Source: Buddleja alternifolia
Taxonomy: Eukaryota; Streptophyta; Magnoliopsida; Lamiales; Scrophulariaceae
Direction: 5' to 3'
Assembly: GCA_019426215.1 (NCBI GenBank)
Contig: CM033405.1
Coordinates: 7,603,001 to 7,667,000, forward strand
DNA length: 64,000 bases
The stretch's first letter is position 1. Each line of letters opens with the position of its first letter. A program made the position numbers and the translations under genes. Under the pieces are notes generated by a model. It worked only from the letters and a program-made list of their open reading frames with translations. It was not told the DNA's origin and did no database searches. Of the stretch, positions 43,244-54,476 are shown in pieces.

Positions 43244-45004
43244 TGTTAGGATTATGTCCTCAGATGCCATAAAAGATAGAATGATAGGGCATCTTTCTTG
43301 TAATGAACTTATTTATTAGTTATAATAAAAGGCATTGTAGTTTTCACTTAAATCTTATCTGCATCTATAAGTAGTGTAAAATATTTTGTCCATGTTTTCA
43401 GTGCAATCTCTCTACTTCCTATGGGATAGGAAGATTGGCACTGGAGAGATTGATCTTGATTACTTAAACTCGTTCGCAAGTAATATAAAGTCTTTAATGG
43501 ACAAATAAAGACTTAGAACACTTGTACAATCTTAGCTTTGACATGGAAGTGCCAGTCGAATACCATGTGATGGTCAGAGCTTAAGACTATAGGCACATCA
43601 GTGGAACTGATATGCTCGAACACGATTCACATCGGTTCTGTCACATGGATTTTTCACTCTGTAACTGTCAATGACAGAACTAATTATGCGTAATAGGTAT
43701 AAGTTATCCTTTGACCTGAAGTATCAAGCTAAAGATATACTTGTGACGTCACGTTTGTCACTAGAGTAGTTAGACCTAATTTACCTGTTGGTGGGGTCGA
43801 TCTCGAAATGCGGCTTGATGGGCAAGTGATAGTCTTAGCTGATAACTAATATGAGATTTGTTATCTCATAAGTGAATGAGAAAGTATTTTATGTGATTAT
43901 AGATAATAGAGATCAAAGTCTTTGGCCAAAGCTAAAGAGATTATTGTGCAAGACACTAAATCGAACTCAATGATCTCGTATTATTATAATTAATACATAT
44001 GGTCAAGTCCAGTGAGTTTGACATAACCATGACTCTCACTTGACTGGGGCACGTGAACAAAGGGTTTATATTTATACGATATTTATGATTGGAAGATTTT
44101 GGAAAGATCCAATCATTCGATTTTGTTTGGTCTATGAAGTGGGTCACGTGGCTGGCTAGGTGTTACCCACTTCCTTTGGATTCCTCTCATTGCCAAATGA
44201 AATGAACCTAAAGAGTCATGCTAAAGGATTGATAAAGAAAAATAAAAGGATTTTCTATTTATTCTGGGAGATTTAATTTATGAGATAAATTACATAAATA
44301 AATAAATTACTCATTAGATGAGATAATTAATTATAAAGATAAGATTAATTATTAATTAATTTCTCAAGGAAATAAATTAATAAATTAATTTGGCTATTTA
44401 ATTAATTGATTTATTTATTGGATATAATAAATTATTAATTAAATAGATAATTAATTAAAACAAAAGATTAGCCGGGCCATATGGGGGGCGTCCATTTGGA
44501 CGCCTCTTAGGGCTAAGTTGGGCGTCCACTTGGATGCCCAACATGGACTCTATTCTTTTGTCTTGGTCAATAAGTCAAGTGATATTAAAAGGACTTTTGA
44601 CCTAGATGAGATACAATCTCTCATACAACTGTCCTAGAAAGAAAAGAAAACTCCTCCCTCTCTCATACACTCTCTAGCCATTGATCAAGGTGAGAAAAGA
44701 AGGGATTTTTCGTCAAATCAATCCGCGTGATTATTTAGAGGTAACGTACTTTCGTTGTTCGGATCAAGAATTCAAGAAAGCTTCAAAGGATTCGCGAAGA
44801 TTGGATTGCACGTGTTCTTGGAGATTTGAAGCCTTCAAGTTTTCTATTTTTGAAGGAGGAATTAGTTCTCCAACCACTTCGTTTCAACGGATAAGTCGTT
44901 ATTCTTTTAGCGTTTATATGATTCAATATTTAAATCGAGAAGATCACTTTGGGATTTAATTTTTTAAAAACCTTTCGTTGCGCAATTTTTCGCGTAACCC
45001 AATA
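43244..45004 (+). mobile_element. solo LTR of family B
   Basis: 1761 bp, tgttaggattatgtcc...aacccaata, flanked by a perfect 5-bp duplication gttag (43239-43243 and 45005-45009). It matches LTR B (10079-10382 plus 23192-24634) throughout. No internal region, so it arose by recombination between LTRs. It contains the shared module in the same orientation as LTR B (gctggctaggtgttacccac near 44151). Confidence 0.9.
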
Positions 45005-45190
45005 GTTAGCCTAGTGGTATCAGCTTCCAGTTTCATGTGGGAGGTCCTGAGTTCAATTTCAAGCTCTTTCAAGTTGTGACTTTTCTTTTCTTATTTGGAG
45101 TCTTATAGGGTCTGGCCCATGATTAAAAACTATTGACCCTGGTTTGTCGGATCAGGGTATCCCCTTCGTCTAGAATTAAAAAAAAAAAAT
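45005..45190 (+). mobile_element. tRNA-derived SINE, body and tail
   Basis: An A box (tagcctagtgg, about 45007-45017) and B box (gagttcaatttc, 45049-45060) of RNA polymerase III, spaced as in tRNA-derived SINEs. The body ends in a poly-A stretch (45178-45189), and the right target duplication follows (45191-45209). Total length with the head is about 196 bp. It resembles the Au-type plant SINEs in the box wording; family assignment is inference. Confidence 0.75.
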
Positions 45191-45334
45191 CAAATGTGTG
45201 TGAGGTTCACACCCAATATATTTTGATGTGTGAAAGAGATAGACACAAGGAGTAACACATTTAATGCACTATAGTATTATCCATATGTTGGATTGGAATA
45301 TTGACCTAAATTAAGGGCACAACAATTTTCAATA

Positions 45335-46560
45335 GGGCAAAATTCAAAACACCCCTCCCCCCCCTTCTATAGACACCCCCATCAAATACCCTCCCCTACC
45401 CTAAAACCTTCAAACACCCCCTCTACTATATTAAATTACATCAAACTCCTCCTTATAAACAAAAATACCCTTGATATAAAGTGATAAAATAACTTAGAAC
45501 CCATCTAGTACAATCTATCTAGCACTTTGCCCTCTCTATGATTAAATTTTAATTAATTTGATCCCAAATTTTATTTAAAGATAATTTAATTAAATACACA
45601 ACTCTTGAATAAATTATAAATTAAATAAATAAAAAGATACAGTTGCTATAATCTAGAAAGAATAAAAAATAGTTTTAAATTATTTCATTTAAATTTCTGT
45701 AACTTCTTTACACAAAATTTAATAAATCTATTCTTTTTTCCCCCTTCAATAACTTAGTTGCATTAATAGATATTAGAAAACATTCTTGTTAGTTTGTGCT
45801 TTTTAATTTTAGTTGCATTTTTTTGAAAGTAAATAACTAAATATTCTAATACTTTATTTAATATACATTTAACTATGTATGCGCGTCTTATTCATAAAGT
45901 AGTACTAATAATACCAATTAAAGAAAGAGTAAAAAAGAGAAGTATTTATCACTAATTAACGTCAAAAAAAGTTGTCCTCATAAATAAGTGTGTATATGTT
46001 GTATAATAAAAGATGATATGAATACGATTATCACTTTATCTTAATAAGTAATATAACACTTCAAAAAATAAATGATTGGTTTTATTTAAAAACTAAGAAT
46101 GAATAACATTTTCTTAAAAAAGGAATGTATAACATGGATTACCAATAGTTATTTAAAATAAAATTAAAATATTAGCATATATAAAAGAAAATAGTATATT
46201 AATAGTGATCATAAACATTTATGAGAGATTTTTTTAAGTTTAATGTCTTATTCATAATATTACAATCATATTTTATTGTTTATTTCATATATTGAAGATT
46301 AATTTATTTAACTAATTTAGCATTAAATCAATTTTGGAGTCATATTATACTGAAATATAATCGTGAGGGGGCAAAGTGCTAGAGATTATAATAGATGGGT
46401 GGAAAATGAATTTATGGTTTTACATAAATCAAGGGTATTTATGTGCAGGGGGTGTTTGATGTATTTTAATGTAGTAGAGGGGGTGTTTGAAGATTTTAGG
46501 GGTAGAGGGGGGTGTTTGATGGGGTGTCTATAGTAGAGGGGTGCAAAATGATTTTTGCCC
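45335..46560. mobile_element. MULE-like element, 1.2 kb, ~210-bp TIRs, 9-bp duplication
   Basis: Ends gggcaaaattc and, inverted, gggcaaaaatc. The inverted ends align for about 210 bp, including ctatagacacccc, ccttcaaacaccccctctacta, and a gcactttgccc block (45525 and 46376). Flanks ttttcaata (45326-45334) and tttttaata (46561-46569) agree at 8 of 9. The interior (45550-46350) is AT-rich without any ORF, so the element is non-autonomous. Confidence 0.9.
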
Positions 46561-46569
46561 TTTTTAATA

Positions 46570-47250
46570 TTCTTGTTGTGATGTTAAAATGAATATTCTT
46601 GACCTAAGGGCTACCCATGTTCAATGGCCCAATTTGTGTACTTGTCTATAGAGTTCAAATCTTCTTCAGTAAGCCCAAATATAGATTTTGTGCATGCACA
46701 TAATTCATAAACGCACACCAATTAAACACACGGAAAATTCTAACTCAAATTAGCTTTGGTTGCACAAGCGGTTAGATCTTTTATAACATTTAACAATTTG
46801 ATGTTAAATCAATGAAAAATAGACACATGTCGTTTAAAACTGAAAGGAAAATTAAAAATTATACTTTATAAACACGTGTCTACTTTTCATTAGTGTAACA
46901 ACAAAGTGCTGCACCAAAATATTATAGAAGCAAGTATAAATTAACATTAGCTTTATGTGATTGGTCACTCTCCTTAAAGTTTACACCAATCACATGATAA
47001 GTATAGTGCGCTTGTTATATGAATATATCGGGTGCAATCAAGTCAAATTGGAGCTAAATGTAATTAGATCACACACAATAATATCCGTCTAAAATAGGAA
47101 ATTAAATATTCTTAGTTAAGATGATGTGGGTTGAGCCAATTAAACGTGATTAATTCCACAAGAATTTCCCCTTACAGTTCCAGCTCTTCTCCAGCAACTA
47201 ATAGAGTCAAAAATGTCTAGGGGCAAATTTAAGATGACGTGCGCCAAAAA
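46570..47250. other. intergenic DNA, no gene seen
   Basis: AT-rich, no recognisable feature except an approximate direct repeat of atgtctaggggca (about 47213 and 47251), the second of which may be the start of the gypsy LTR. Confidence 0.5.
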
Positions 47251-48545
47251 ATGTCTAGGGGCACTACGGTAATTAATTGACACCCGACTCGGGTCGGGGC
47301 GCCACCCGTGGGTATAAATCCGCGGTTAACATACTAGTCAAGCCCAAAAGGGCTGACGACCCATTAAGAGTACCTGAGCTAGTTTATTAGTCTAAGGGTT
47401 ATATTATAAAGCCTAATGGGCTGCTGATAAAGCTAAGCCCACGGCCCATAGCCCACTACCAACTCCCTATAAATACCTTAAAGGAGTTGGGAAAGGTTCA
47501 TTATCTACTCTTTCATGAAAAATCCACTGGCTAGAACTGAGAGTAAAACCAATACAGACCTACGAACTAACTTGATCTCATATTCATCGGGTATGTAGGC
47601 AACTCGCTTAAACAGCGAGTGCAATCCATACATTCATCAACCCCTAACTTACTTTGTCATGCGTTGGATCGGTTCCACCATTCCACCAGTGTTCTCAGAC
47701 CCGGATCGGGCCGCCCGGTCCGACCGCTAAGAACCGGAACCGGTCCTAAAAACGGGCCGGTTAACCCATACAACCATAAAACCGTTGAAGGCTCAAAACT
47801 GCCGGGTTTTGCCAAGAATCGTCCAACCCGCCGGTTGGACAGGTGAACCGTAAAAACCGTTGCTGGGTCACTCGAACCGGGCGGTTTGTGCTTGTATAAA
47901 TCTGAAAATTTTACCCTCTTTTCTTTCTCCCTCAGATCTGAAAATTGACCCTTCATTCACGCAGAAAATAAGAGAGAGAGAGCGAGAAGGAGAGCGAGAG
48001 AGACTCACAATGAAGATTGCTGCGTTTCTGCGTTTCTTTTATGTATGTGTTGTCCAAGTTTAAAGGTTTGTGGGGGTGATGGCCTGTGTGTGTGTATATA
48101 TATATATAGACACACATGTGTGTGTATGTTTAATTGCTGGAAGAAAATTTAGAAACTAAATGAGATGTTTTCATAATTGTGCGTACAACAGAGAAATTGG
48201 GTCTGGTTTTGGAAGTTTACATTTTCAATTTTGTTTTGGCTTTCTGAGGTATATTATATATATATATACACACAAATACATATAGATTTTATATTAAAAG
48301 ATTCTATATACATATTATTTTATCATATTTTTATATTTTATATATTTAATAGTATATTATATATTAATTATTATTTATTGCATAATTATGATGTCACCGG
48401 TTCGACCGCGGTTGACCCGACGATTGAACCGGTGACCTGTGACCCGGTCACTTTTTCGGTTCGCTGTCCGGTCCAGTTTTCAGAACACTGCATCCCACGT
48501 GGTCAACACATGACATTCAACGACTGACGATTTTTACCATCATCA
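47251..48545 (+). mobile_element. 5' LTR of a Tat/Ogre-like gypsy element, holding a hAT element
   Basis: The start tgtctaggggcactacgg is a guess from the usual LTR start; the end (catcatca, 48545) is fixed by the primer-binding site. A TATA box lies in ccctataaatacc (about 47464) with a leader-like R region behind it. Without the hAT element (47687-48490) and one copy of its duplication the LTR is about 480 bp. No 3' LTR is seen. Confidence 0.6.
47687..48490. mobile_element. non-autonomous hAT element
   Basis: 804 bp with ends cagtgttctcag and, inverted, cagtgttctgaa. Flanks cattccac (47679-47686) and catcccac (48491-48498) agree at 7 of 8 positions, the hAT duplication size. Subterminal regions are rich in ccggtt/aaccgg words in both orientations. 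The interior is AT-rich with microsatellites; frames inside are not genes. Confidence 0.85.
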
Positions 48546-48546
48546 G

Positions 48547-48566
48547 ATTGGCATCGTCTGTAGGAA
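48547..48566 (+). promoter_or_regulatory. primer-binding site of the Tat/Ogre-like element
   Basis: attggcatcgtctgtaggaa is close to the attggcgccgtctgtgggaa found after the 5' LTR in Tat/Ogre/Retand-type gypsy elements. Confidence 0.8.
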
Positions 48567-48586
48567 AAACGCTCCAGCCACTGAGT

Positions 48587-49560
48587 ATGCAAACTAGGTC
48601 ACAAGCGCATATTACCGGTGATAGGATGACTAGCCACCATCAGCCAGCTGTTGCAGATGAACTTCCTAACCCAACGTCTGAAAGTCGGCCCAACATTCAA
48701 GTGGGGGAAGAAAATTCCCCCGACGGTCCGACTGACGACGGAGGTCCTGAGATAGCACCCCTGACGAACGAGCAACATGTGCCACCCACATCACCAGCGG
48801 TGATTCCACCCCTACTTCTAGGGTGTTCGAGATCACTCAAGAGGCACCGCTTGATCCAGTTGAAGATGTCTCTGTGCGAGCAGTGGTGAGGGCAGTTCTG
48901 CAATATGGTCAGGCACATCCATCACGTGCACCACCTGTTTCGAAAGATGCCAGGGGCACGACTCCCAGAGAGTCGCCTCCAGGAAGCAGACAGTTTGGTT
49001 TCAACACATGAGAGGACTCCACGGGGAAGAGATAGAAGGCCAACGCCTCCCAGGTCTCCGCATAGAGGTCAAGCCTTCTTGACCCCAAAGAGACACTATC
49101 AAGGTGAGAAGGCTAGCGTAGACAAATACCCTGCCATGATGAAAGCTTGGACAACAGTAAAAGATATGAGGATTTGCAGCTAGTACCCTTAGCCGTAGTT
49201 CCCCCCAAGGGAAGTCCTTTCTGCCCAGCAATTTTGGCAGAACCAAAAAGACTCAAGATACCACACCTGAATGAATATGAGGGAGCTACAGACTCCAAGA
49301 GCACGCTGACAAGTTTAATACAAAGGCAACCTCCTGGGGCATACTTCGATATGGACAGCCCCCCAGTGAATGGAATCATAGGGGTCATTTTGGGAGGTCC
49401 TGTAGGGGGAGACTACGTGAATTCTAGGAAATCCTCACTAAGAGCTGTAAAGGGGGTACACGCCATCATCTCCCCCGCAGGGGAACAAGTAAATCAAGTG
49501 GAATCAAAACTCAAACCATAGAGGTTGGAATACAAGACCTGGAAAATATCCCATTGGTAA
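48587..49560 (+). pseudogene. gypsy gag fragment
   Basis: Start chosen at ATG 48587 (MQTRSQAHITGDRMTSHHQ), the usual MQTRS-like gag start shortly after the primer-binding site. Segments follow in changing frames: a Pro-rich stretch, RGRDRRPTPPRSPHRG near 49020-49080, then SPFCPAILAEPKRLKIPHL and YEGATDSKSTL. The central gag core is largely missing between them, so the gene is internally deleted. PPVNGIIGVILGGPVGGD near 49365-49420 leads into the protease linker. Confidence 0.7.
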
Positions 49561-49564
49561 ATGA

Positions 49565-50010
49565 TGCCTAAGTGATATCGGAAACCATCTCCAACTACTG
49601 GGTGAAGAAGGTTCTGGTCGACAGGGGGAGCTCAGTAGCCATCCTCTTTTACAATGCTTTCATCCAACTAGGATGGGCAATGCGCTGCTTCAAGCGGTCA
49701 ACACCCCCCTCACTGGTTTCACGGGTGAGATAGTGGAAGCATTAGGGGAGGTGTCTCTGCCCATATCTTTGAGTGCATTTCCAGTCCGCTCTACAAAGAT
49801 GCATGGTGAAATCCTTGGTGGTCAAAGCCCCCTCCACATATCATGTAATTTTGGGGAGGTCGAGCTTAATCTTATTCCAAGCCGGCGTATCTACCTATCA
49901 CATGATGGTGAAATTCCCAACCCCCATAGGAATGGAGGAATCTGTTGGTGGCGTGAAGATACCAAGAGAATGCTATGCTAATGTATTGAAGAAGTTTAAA
50001 AGGAAACATG
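49565..50010 (+). pseudogene. gypsy aspartic protease fragment
   Basis: ISNYWVKKVLVDRGSSVAIL (the usual D-x-G-S-S catalytic motif here reads DRGSS, so the Asp remains), FYNAFIQLG, then in other frames PLTGFTGEIVEALGEVSLPI, SLVVKAPSTYHVILGRSSL and YHMMVKFPTPIGM. This is the order of Tat/Ogre-like protease regions. No reverse transcriptase or integrase follows: from 50230 the sequence is non-coding. Confidence 0.75.
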
Positions 50011-50730
50011 ACATGGATCACAGCGACAAGGGGGAACAAGTAGTGATAAACTTAATATCGCTAGAGAAAACTTGCTTGGGGGCAAGATCAACTCAGTCCA
50101 TACTTGGTCAAAATCCCAGCAGTCATATGTCTATGAAAAAGACACGTGCCACGACATGCCACCCCAAGAAGACAACGCCTATTTTAAAGATACAGCAACC
50201 GCCGCTCATAGATAAGACTCCAAAGTGATGGGCGCGCCGGCAGTGGATACCACTAGCAAGATGACCCCCATGGGAAATAACCCCCAAGCATGACAAGATG
50301 TCAAGCCTTATGAGGCCTTATCAGGTAACAAGTAACAAAAACTATCTTTTTTCCTACATTACTATTGAACGATTTCGATTTGGCCACAAGTCTAGCATTG
50401 AGTGGGGACACCCACCAGCACCGACTACCTTTACTTAAGTTCTGAGGTGCCTAAGTGCACCTCCACACATTTTTATTAAGTGGCGGATGTTTAAAGTTTT
50501 CGTCATATGATTGCTAAGTGCCTTCAGGCACATCAACTTTTATGCAGCTATGTATGCTAGGCTTGTTTAAATAATAGGTATTTCGCATCATACAAAAGAG
50601 TATGACATTAACAATGGGTGAATTAACAACACCCCACAAAAAAAATGCCCCTCGAAATCACTGCTTCCGACCGAGGCTACTTCAAAAATCCATTGTGTAG
50701 TTTATTTTGGCTACCACACGTGATGCCATA
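50011..50730 (+). mobile_element. post-protease non-coding part of the Tat/Ogre-like element
   Basis: Follows the protease remnant. Words such as gaggtgcctaagtgcacctc (about 50441, partly palindromic) and taagtgccttcaggcac occur, as in the 3' region of Tat-type elements. No ORF with a domain. A 3' LTR is not seen before the CACTA end at 50731. Confidence 0.5.
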
Positions 50731-51440
50731 CACTACTACAAAAAATGCCTATTACAGCGAGTTATTTTTTTTACCTATTACAGCGGTTTTACACCACTGT
50801 AATAGGGTTCAGGCCTATTACAGTGATTTTTTTTTTTACCTATTACAGTGGTTTTAACCGCTGTAATTGGCATCACTGTAATACGGTTCAGGCCTATTAC
50901 AACGGTTTTTTTTACCTATTACAGCGGTTTTAACCGCTGTAATAGGGTTCAGGCCTATTATAGAGGTTAAATACCGCTGTAATAGGGGGGTATTTTTTTT
51001 TAACCTACTCGTTTGCAACCTTCTTGTACAAGATAAAAATTCAACAAACCAACACAACAAACTAGCACAGTACAACAGATTCAATAGAAACAACAAAAAC
51101 CCAAAACTTCAATATAACTAATTCTTTCCTCCAACAACAAAATTTGATAATCTCCAACAAATGATCACGTGTTTACAATCAACTAATTAAATTAACCACA
51201 ATTTAAATACAACAAATCAAATCACAAATTACAACAAGTCACAATTTACAAAAAATACATTATCCAATTTCTAATAGCATTCGATAATGTATTGAGCCAC
51301 TTCGCTACGTTCTTCATCAATTTGCACTTGAGTGTCGAAGGAGTATCGACAATCATGAAAGTACTGCAAGATAGAAATTGCAAACCCAAATGACGTTGCA
51401 GTTACCTACCAAAGGTTTAATAACTTCAAAAGGGAAAGAA
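50731..51440 (+). mobile_element. CACTA (En/Spm) transposon end
   Basis: Starts cactactacaaaaaatgcct, a CACTA terminal repeat, then about 260 bp of subterminal repeats in both orientations (cctattacagcgg / ccgctgtaatagg, at least ten copies). AT-rich DNA follows. The stretch at 51300-51350 (cttcatcaatttgcacttga) reads on the minus strand like the 3' end of a transposase gene, but I cannot prove that. The other terminus is not in view; the right boundary is approximate. Confidence 0.75.
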
Positions 51441-52593
51441 ACTGAGTATTAGGATTATGCATACCGCTATTGGGATTGTAGATTCCCTGTGGCTAATAAT
51501 CTCCTTCATGAATCTCATAACGAAGAAGCACAATCTCCATGGTTCAAAGTATAGGCTGATACATAACCGGATCGGAGGGGTCCAATCCGATAAATTCTGG
51601 CAATACGCTTTGTTACTGGTTGGGTATGGTATCGCCAATATTATCGGATATCGGTCGATAATATCGGTGATATCATGATATTATTGGCTGATTTTCGGAT
51701 AATATCGGGGATTTTTTATGATTTTTTGCTTATTGTTCTTAATGTTGATATGGAATGTTTTGGCTCTTTTTTCATATTCAAAACCGTGGAATATGTTTCT
51801 TTTTCACAATGAAGGAAAAGCTTAATGTTGATATCTTGCTGTTTCATATTCAAAACCGTGGAATCCTCTTGAAAAAGAACAAGAGGAAAGAGAAGACAAA
51901 TCCAAAAGAGAAGATAAAGATGATTCTGTGATTGATGAATCTATATGGAAGGCAATACTAAAAGAAAAAAATGTAATTATTGGAACTTGGAAGAATCTTG
52001 CCACTTTTGCAGCTGATGTACTAGCAAAGTTTTTGCATGTGAAGTGTTTGAAAAATGTCCTCTTTTTTCCTGTTAAAAAAAAAACTGTTTGTTTGGAGAA
52101 TCTTGGCATCGTGCAGATAATATTTCCATTCTAATGAGTACATGGTAAGTTGCATAGCTTTGCTTTTCTTTTCCTTTTTCAGAGCATAGCTTTGCTTTTC
52201 TTTACCTTTTTTAGAAATTTTCCAGCTTTATGTCGTTTCTTTTTATTATTCACTTATGGTTCACGGGATGATTCACGGGAGGAAGTGTAAATATAGTTTG
52301 CGGAAACTATATAAGCATGTATATATTGCATATTAACTCATACTTCTGTACTCATTTTTCCACTCTTTCTTGAAATAAAGTTCAATGGTGAAAAGAAAAT
52401 TCTGAAGAAAAAGATATTAATATCAAGAATTTCTTTAAGTCATTTCCTAAAGGTAATTATTTAATTAGCTAGTTTAATTAAGAGTTTATTTATTAAATTG
52501 TTTATTTATTTTATTTTTTAAAATTTTTGTTAAATTATAATTTGTCAAGTTGTTAGGAAATTGGTGGTAACCGAGTTTGTTGTTGACTTTAGT

Positions 52594-52794
52594 TATGTAT
52601 TCTTGAATTTTCTTTTGACAAATGGGTGATTAGAAAATAGTTAACCTACATGATAGTCAAAAGAGATGTTTGTTTATTTATTCAAATCCGTCGATTATAA
52701 TTCATGATATTTTTACAATCAAAATTATTCATGTGATTGGATTCACATTAAATTTACTATATGATGATCATTAGGATTGTATCAAGACTTGGAA
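52594..52794. repeat. direct repeat inside the hAT element, copy 1
   Basis: Aligns with 53581-53786: tgtattcttgaatttt, gttaacctacatgat, gtttgtttatttattcaaat, tatgatgatcatta-like blocks in the same order. About 990 bp apart. A TA microsatellite (52999-53028) lies between the copies. Neither copy has TG...CA ends, so these are not obviously LTRs. Confidence 0.85.
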
Positions 52795-52993
52795 TGACAA
52801 ATTTGCCTTTAATTGAACAAGTGAAATTGAATTTGCAGTACAAATTAAATACTATAGTTGATGAAAGTACTATAGTTGTAACAAAAGTAATTAACAAGTT
52901 ATGAAATTGGAATCCGACAGCACAATCGCATTTTTGGGTTTCTTAGTTGTGGCAATGGGTGCTGGATTGTGGTTAAATTGCTAGAAAAATGGA

Positions 52994-53033
<40 letters not shown>

Positions 53034-53580
53034 ATATGAGTTTCTTAAGTTTGTGGAAAGTATTGAAAGAATGGTAGTAGGTGCCTGATGAAAAATTATG
53101 TAGAAGATAAACTACAGTGAAAGAAAATGTGGTACTGAAATAGGGGAGAAAGAATAAACTTAAGATTAGGCAAATTAGTGTCGGACTTCTCACAAACATC
53201 CCGATGTTTGATAATAACTTGCATACGTGAATAACTCATCGTAATAATTTAAATAGAAAAAGGAAATCTAAATAAAATTATTGGAATAACTAACTATAAT
53301 TAATCGAGAGAACATCAAAAATTTGATTCAAGTAATAGTTGTGCAATATATTGTTCATTTGGCAAAAAGTAAGAAGAGAAAACATCACTTACCACCGTGA
53401 TGAGAGAAAAAAAATAAGAACTTGTATGTTGTTTCCACATTTATTCATTTTCTTTACTATTTGGACTAACATAATTGACTCCTGAAATAGAGTGAAAAAG
53501 TGATGTCTAAATTTCTCAAACTTTTATTACTTGAATCTAAGCATAACAAAGAGAACGTTGATGTCTCAATAAAGTCCAAT

Positions 53581-53786
53581 TTATGTATTCTTGAATTTTA
53601 TTTTGACAAATTGGTGATTAGGAAATGGTTAACCTACATGATTCATGCATAGTCAAAAGAGAGGTTTGTTTATTTATTCAAATTCGTCAATTATAATTCT
53701 TGATATTTTTAAATCAATATTATTCATGTGATTGGTTCATATTAAATTTACTAAATGATGATCATTATGATTATATCGAGACTTGG
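53581..53786. repeat. direct repeat inside the hAT element, copy 2
   Basis: Partner of 52594-52794, with small indels (for example gattcatgcatag against gatag). Confidence 0.85.
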
Positions 53787-54391
53787 ATTCACATTAAATT
53801 TCTCCTTGAGTCCATCTTGCATATGAGCTGAAGAAATTTACAGGAGCTCCACAACATAAAATTCCTAGCATCTCCACTACTTATTCAATTTAATGTTATT
53901 AAGTGACTATATTTTATGCAATTATGGCTCCAAAGTTGAACATTGGATGGGAACATGCTATTCCTATTGGTGGAGATAGAAAAAAATGTCAATGTAACTA
54001 TTGCGGAAAAATTGTACATAGTGGGATCACCAGGCTTAAACATCATATTGCACATATTTCAGGAAATGTGGAACCATGTACGAAAGTTCCATAGGAAATT
54101 AGAAAATGTTAAAATCACTTCTCAGTGAAGGGATTAAAGAAAGGGCAACGACTCTTAAAAAGAAAGAATCAATTTTTAATGTTGTGAGGGAAGAAAACTT
54201 ATATGGTGATATACCATATACTCGTGGACATAGTAGTGATGATGATAATGAGGATGAACATGGAATGTCATCATTAGAGAGAAATCACCTGAAGAAAGCT
54301 ATGAGAGAAAGCCGATATAATGCATATATGGAAGAGGAAAGTCGTAGAAACACTAATGGGGAGACCTCAAGGAGCGTACACCAACAAGGGG

Positions 54392-54476
54392 GTATGCTAA
54401 TAATTAATAAAATTGTTTCTTAACATTTGTTATATTTTTTAGCTACTACTTTATTTTATTTATTTATATCTTTTAG
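54392..54476 (+). other. intron 1 of the hAT transposase pseudogene
   Basis: gtatgc donor after the acidic linker, acceptor ttttag. Removing it joins the BED-finger exon to the DUF659 exon. Confidence 0.7.

Noticed and set aside
45005..45080. A tRNA gene (A and B boxes)
   Set aside because: No cloverleaf and a poly-A tail with a long target duplication: this is a SINE.
48697..49388. Minus-strand frames opposite the gypsy gag
   Set aside because: Shadows of the plus-strand gag and protease, whose residues fit known families.
50731..51000. CRISPR-like array of cctattacagcgg repeats
   Set aside because: The repeats alternate in orientation and are subterminal repeats of a CACTA element; the genome is a plant.
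52594..53786. A small LTR retrotransposon with 200-bp LTRs
   Set aside because: The repeats do not start TG or end CA, no primer-binding site or polypurine tract is visible, and no duplication flanks them.
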